From an uncultured Eubacteriales bacterium (lineage in GTDB: Bacteria > Bacillota > Clostridia > Oscillospirales > Acutalibacteraceae): 6,420 nucleotides of DNA. Below the pieces are notes generated by a model. The model was not told where the DNA came from. It worked only from the letters and a program-made list of their open reading frames with translations, and made no database searches. Every line of letters starts with the position of its first letter. The stretch's first letter is position 1. The position numbers and the translations under genes are program-made. Positions 5,978 through 6,420 of the stretch are shown piece after piece. The stretch lies in assembly GCA_900321665.1 (NCBI GenBank), contig ONWY01000082.1, forward strand, positions 1-6,420, read 5' to 3'.

Positions 5978-6005
5978 TTGACTTTGGCTCAAACTGTGCT
6001 ATAAT
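5978..6005 (+). promoter_or_regulatory. rpmH: rpmH-rnpA promoter
   Basis: TTGACT (5978-5983) and a perfect TATAAT (6000-6005) with a 16-base spacer and a TG one base before the -10. This is the strongest promoter seen in the window, as expected for a ribosomal protein gene. The predicted start is near 6012, leaving a leader of about 138 bases. Confidence 0.8.
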
Positions 6006-6011
6006 CTTATT

Positions 6012-6149
6012 TTGTATCGGTATTTAATTTTATTATTTTAATCATTGAGAGCAAAATCATTTGTTCTTTTTTGAAAAAAGTCATGCGCCATACTGCGTAT
6101 AGAATAGATTGTCAAAGACAAGTTTTGGCAACAGATTGGAGGAGAAAAC
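6012..6149 (+). promoter_or_regulatory. rpmH: Long rpmH 5' leader with small inverted repeats
   Basis: The predicted leader is long for a 44-residue protein. It contains CTTTTTTGAAAAAAG (6066-6080, a perfect odd palindrome), ATAC-TGC-GTAT (6090-6100) and TTGTC-AAA-GACAA (6109-6121), followed by the ribosome site GGAGGAG (6138-6144). None is a strong hairpin and I recognise no known riboswitch or ribosomal leader family. Confidence 0.35.
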
Positions 6150-6284
6150 ATGTTAAGAACTTATCAACCGAAGAAAAGACACAGAAAAAAGGAACACGGC
6201 TTCCGCAAGAGAATGGCTACTAAAAACGGTCGTAAGGTTTTAGCGCGCCGCCGTGCTAAGGGTCGCAAGCAGCTTACCTACTAA
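6150..6284 (+). CDS. rpmH: 50S ribosomal protein L34
   Basis: A 44-residue, highly basic protein of the large ribosomal subunit. Family hallmarks are RTYQPKKRHRKK at the N-terminus, HGFRKRM (16-22), and GRKVLARRRAKGRKQLTY at the end (27-44); length is exactly typical. The ATG is preceded by GGAGGAG five bases upstream, a near-perfect ribosome site. Residue 2 is Leu where many relatives have Lys or Ala, which is minor. It opens the rightward operon with rnpA, 10 bases downstream, as in most bacteria, and is driven by the strong promoter at 5978-6005. Confidence 0.98.
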   Translation: MLRTYQPKKRHRKKEHGFRKRMATKNGRKVLARRRAKGRKQLTY

Positions 6285-6294
6285 TTATCGGTAA

Positions 6295-6420
6295 ATGGAT
6301 AAATACGAAAGCATAAAACTCAATAAGGATTTTCGCTTTTTGTATGCAAGAGGAAAAAGCTTTGTCAGCCCGACAGTTGTCATTTATTTCAAAAAGAATA
6401 AATTGCAAACAAACAGGCTC
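6295..6420 (+). CDS. rnpA: Ribonuclease P protein component (5' part only)
   Basis: The protein subunit of RNase P, which matures tRNA 5' ends with the M1-type RNA. Only the first 42 of roughly 110-120 residues are in the window. KLNKDFRFLYARGKSFVSP (8-26) is the family pattern (usually the region reads L-K---F--V---GK-), followed by VVIYFKKN and TNRL, where the RNR signature region would follow shortly beyond. The frame stays open to the right edge. The ATG at 6295-6297 lies 10 bases after the rpmH stop; the site upstream (ATCGGTAA) is a weak ribosome site, so coupling to rpmH is likely. The downstream partners expected (yidC/spoIIIJ, jag) are outside the window. Confidence 0.93.
   Translation, partial: MDKYESIKLNKDFRFLYARGKSFVSPTVVIYFKKNKLQTNRL

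Larger units (their letters stand above)
5818..6149. other. AT-rich divergent spacer dnaA/rpmH, likely second oriC half
   Basis: A 332-base gene-free region. The part next to dnaA (5831-5970) is almost purely A/T, with several palindromes. It holds the dnaA promoter facing left, the rpmH promoter facing right, one TTTTCAACA element, a 15-base palindrome with CACA cores, and the rpmH leader. B. subtilis has box clusters in the corresponding spacer. I see no small gene, tRNA or terminator here. Box density is lower than in the dnaA-dnaN spacer, so its role in the origin is inferred mostly from position. Confidence 0.6.

Noticed and set aside
6066..6080. CTTTTTTGAAAAAAG as a hairpin terminator
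   Set aside because: The arms are only A/T with one G-C end pair and no room for a loop; it cannot form a stable stem.
6160..6168. TTATCAACC in rpmH as an additional DnaA box
   Set aside because: It encodes the conserved YQP of L34 and differs at the last base, so coding constraint explains it.
1..6420. A CRISPR array, insertion sequence, phage gene or novel defence system
   Set aside because: All coding space is taken by conserved origin-region genes and both spacers are short, with no long repeats or transposase-like sequence.

Overview
The window is the chromosomal replication-origin neighbourhood of a low-GC Firmicute. On the minus strand, in transcription order, it carries dnaA, dnaN, yaaA, recF, remB and gyrB (cut by the left edge). 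On the plus strand, diverging from dnaA, it carries rpmH and the start of rnpA (cut by the right edge). This is the ancestral order known from Bacillus subtilis and many Clostridia. The AT-rich spacers, strong AGGAG-type ribosome sites, RemB/YaaA genes and protein sequences point to class Clostridia, perhaps an Oscillospirales/Ruminococcaceae-like gut lineage; that finer placement is inference only.

Layout: 1-1600 gyrB (3' end missing); 1597-1860 remB; 1864-2964 recF; 2961-3170 yaaA; 3173-4276 dnaN. These five genes touch or overlap (ATGA at remB/gyrB and at yaaA/recF, gaps of 2-3 bases elsewhere), so they look like one translationally coupled unit. A 215-base spacer (4277-4491) separates dnaN from dnaA (4492-5817). 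A very AT-rich 332-base spacer (5818-6149) separates the divergent dnaA and rpmH starts. rpmH is 6150-6284 and rnpA begins at 6295.

The two spacers look like the two halves of a bipartite oriC. I see no canonical DnaA box (TTATCCACA) in either. Instead there are four copies of TTWTCAACA (three after dnaA, one over the dnaA -35), a perfect tandem 9-mer TTTTAAACA, and right beside it a TAG-rich triplet tract resembling a DnaA-trio unwinding element. The DnaA protein has Asn-Tyr where most DnaA proteins have the box-reading Asp-His of the GRDH motif, which raises the possibility that protein and boxes have changed together. This is the most interesting point in the window.

Functionally the genes cover initiation (DnaA), the sliding clamp (DnaN), gap repair (RecF), supercoiling (GyrB), an S4 RNA-binding protein (YaaA), a RemB-type regulator, and on the other side ribosomal protein L34 and the RNase P protein. 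I found no mobile element, CRISPR array, tRNA, rRNA or wholly unknown gene system.
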